From DASRHY01 sp046765875 (GTDB taxonomy: Bacteria > Actinomycetota > Actinomycetes > Propionibacteriales > Kribbellaceae), in NCBI GenBank assembly GCA_046765875.1, contig JBKPSJ010000283.1, positions 1-6,739 on the forward strand: DNA of 6,739 bases, read 5' to 3'. The position numbers and the translations under genes were made by a program. Position 1 is the first letter of the stretch, and each line of letters opens with the position of its first letter. This document shows, piece after piece, positions 6,248 through 6,739 of the stretch. The notes under the pieces are model-generated. The model searched no databases. It was not told the origin of the DNA and saw only the letters and a list, made by a program, of their open reading frames with translations.

Positions 6248-6250
6248 TAC
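6222..6250 (+). promoter_or_regulatory. groEL promoter embedded in CIRCE 1
   Basis: TTGCAC (6222-6227) and TAATAC (6245-6250) are separated by exactly 17 bases, a near-consensus housekeeping sigma promoter. The hexamers sit in the two arms of CIRCE 1, so repressor and polymerase would compete for the same bases. The predicted start is near 6257, inside CIRCE 2, giving a leader of about 165 bases. Confidence 0.85.
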
Positions 6251-6254
6251 TTGG

Positions 6255-6281
6255 TTAGCACTCATCGGTCGAGAGTGATAA
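6255..6281. promoter_or_regulatory. CIRCE operator 2, tandem copy at the groEL transcription start
   Basis: TTAGCACTC, nine bases, then GAGTGATAA. The left arm is perfect and the right arm has a single mismatch (A for C at 6278). It begins 34 bases after CIRCE 1 (about three helical turns), so two HrcA dimers could sit on a similar face of the DNA. It covers the predicted start and the first 25 or so transcribed bases. A weaker promoter, TTAGCA with a 16-base spacer to GATAAC, could also be read within it. Confidence 0.93.
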
Positions 6282-6307
6282 CACTCGCGCCTGGATGGTG
6301 TGACCGG

Positions 6308-6353
6308 AGACGGTCTCGATGAGGCCCCGGACCCCGGCGGGACGTGACCGTCT
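6308..6353 (+). other. Hairpin in the groEL 5' leader
   Basis: AGACGGTC (6308-6315) pairs perfectly with GACCGTCT (6346-6353) around a 30-base GC-rich loop. A smaller stem, CGTCG/CGACG (6385-6389 and 6400-6404), ends directly before the ribosome site. The leader (about 6257-6422) holds no ORF of note. I cannot say whether these stems regulate translation or mRNA stability. Confidence 0.4.
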
Positions 6354-6405
6354 GGGCCGCGGTCGTCCGTCGCGGGCATCGGGCCGTCGGTAAACAACTC
6401 GACGC

Positions 6406-6412
6406 GGGAGGA
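6406..6412 (+). promoter_or_regulatory. Ribosome binding site of groEL
   Basis: GGGAGGA ends 10 bases before the ATG at 6423. A second GGAG at 6418-6421 is too close to the start to work. The start is confirmed by the conserved GroEL N-terminus. Confidence 0.75.
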
Positions 6413-6422
6413 CTCGCGGAGA

Positions 6423-6739
6423 ATGCCGAAGCTGATTTCGTTCAACGAGGACGCGCGCCGCGGCCTCGAGCGGGGGATGAACACCCTCGCCGACGCCGTG
6501 AAGGTGACCCTTGGCCCCAAGGGTCGCAACGTGGTGCTGGAGAAGAAGTGGGGCGCGCCCACGATCACCAACGATGGCGTGAGCATCGCCAAGGAGATCG
6601 AGCTCGAGGACCCGTTCGAGAAGATCGGGGCCGAGCTGGTCAAGGAGGTCGCGAAGAAGACCGACGACGTCGCCGGAGACGGTACGACGACGGCGACCGT
6701 GCTCGCGCAGGCGCTGGTCCGCGAGGGCCTGCGCAACGT
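6423..6739 (+). CDS. groEL: 60 kDa chaperonin GroEL, N-terminal part (cut by window edge)
   Basis: The first 105 residues of the GroEL ATP-driven folding chaperonin, which assembles as a cytosolic double-ring and works with GroES. The equatorial-domain motifs are all present: TLGPKGRNVVLEKKWGAP from residue 29, ITNDGVSIAKEIELEDP, and the nucleotide-site run DDVAGDGTTT (81-90), in which D86 corresponds to the ATPase Asp of E. coli GroEL. The first residues, MPKLISFNEDARRGLERG, vary from the common actinobacterial MAKIIAFDEEARRGLERG. No groES lies directly upstream. In many actinobacteria a second groEL stands alone like this, apart from a groES-groEL1 operon, and is often called groEL2; I infer that this is that copy. 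Expression is very likely repressed by HrcA through two CIRCE sites. The C-terminal four fifths lie beyond the window. Confidence 0.97.
   Translation, partial: MPKLISFNEDARRGLERGMNTLADAVKVTLGPKGRNVVLEKKWGAPTITNDGVSIAKEIELEDPFEKIGAELVKEVAKKTDDVAGDGTTTATVLAQALVREGLRN

Noticed and set aside
6222..6281. CIRCE-like repeats as a short CRISPR or transposon inverted repeat
   Set aside because: The arms match the CIRCE consensus with the exact 9-base spacer and lie upstream of groEL, its classical target.
6167..6736. Minus-strand open frame covering the groEL start and CIRCE region
   Set aside because: It overlaps conserved GroEL codons and both operators. The translation is Ser/Thr/Pro-rich with no recognisable motif.

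Overview
The window is about 6.7 kb of high-GC DNA that reads as an actinobacterial chromosome. The signs are strong G/C bias at third codon positions, GTG starts, a mycothiol-enzyme-like DinB-fold protein, and a stand-alone groEL under CIRCE control with no groES directly in front. The GroEL N-terminus (MPKLISFNEDARRGLERG) and the type of ABC pair would suit Propionibacteriales such as Kribbella or relatives. That genus-level guess comes from memory and is weak.

Layout: (1) 1-~350, the 3' end of an IS110-family insertion sequence (C-terminal quarter of the transposase), which stops almost exactly at the stop codon of the next gene. (2) 349-3809, minus strand, two translationally coupled half-size ABC exporter genes (transmembrane plus ATPase domains in each), overlapping by ATGA. 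They look like the two halves of one heterodimeric exporter. The upstream gene has lost Walker A, the Walker B Asp and the H-loop His but keeps the signature motif; the downstream gene keeps all of those and has lost its signature motif. (3) 3810-3892, a compact divergent promoter region. (4) 3893-4927, plus strand, a GlpQ-type glycerophosphodiester phosphodiesterase. (5) 4928-5066, a convergent intergenic region with a strong GC hairpin terminator. (6) 5067-5435, minus strand, a small PspC-domain membrane protein. (7) 5530-6156, minus strand, a DinB/maleylpyruvate-isomerase-like metal-binding protein. (8) 6221-6422, the groEL control region: two tandem CIRCE operators, a sigma-70-type promoter embedded in the first, and a leader of about 165 nt. 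(9) 6423 to the window end, the first 105 codons of groEL.

The ABC genes act together. The phosphodiesterase, PspC protein and DinB-fold protein look like independent single-gene units. The groEL block is a classical HrcA-type heat-shock unit. I found no CRISPR array, tRNA, rRNA or obvious defence system. The signals most worth a second look are the mirror-image degeneration of the ABC pair, the IS110 end landing on the exporter stop codon, and the tandem CIRCE arrangement with extra half-sites and a structured leader.
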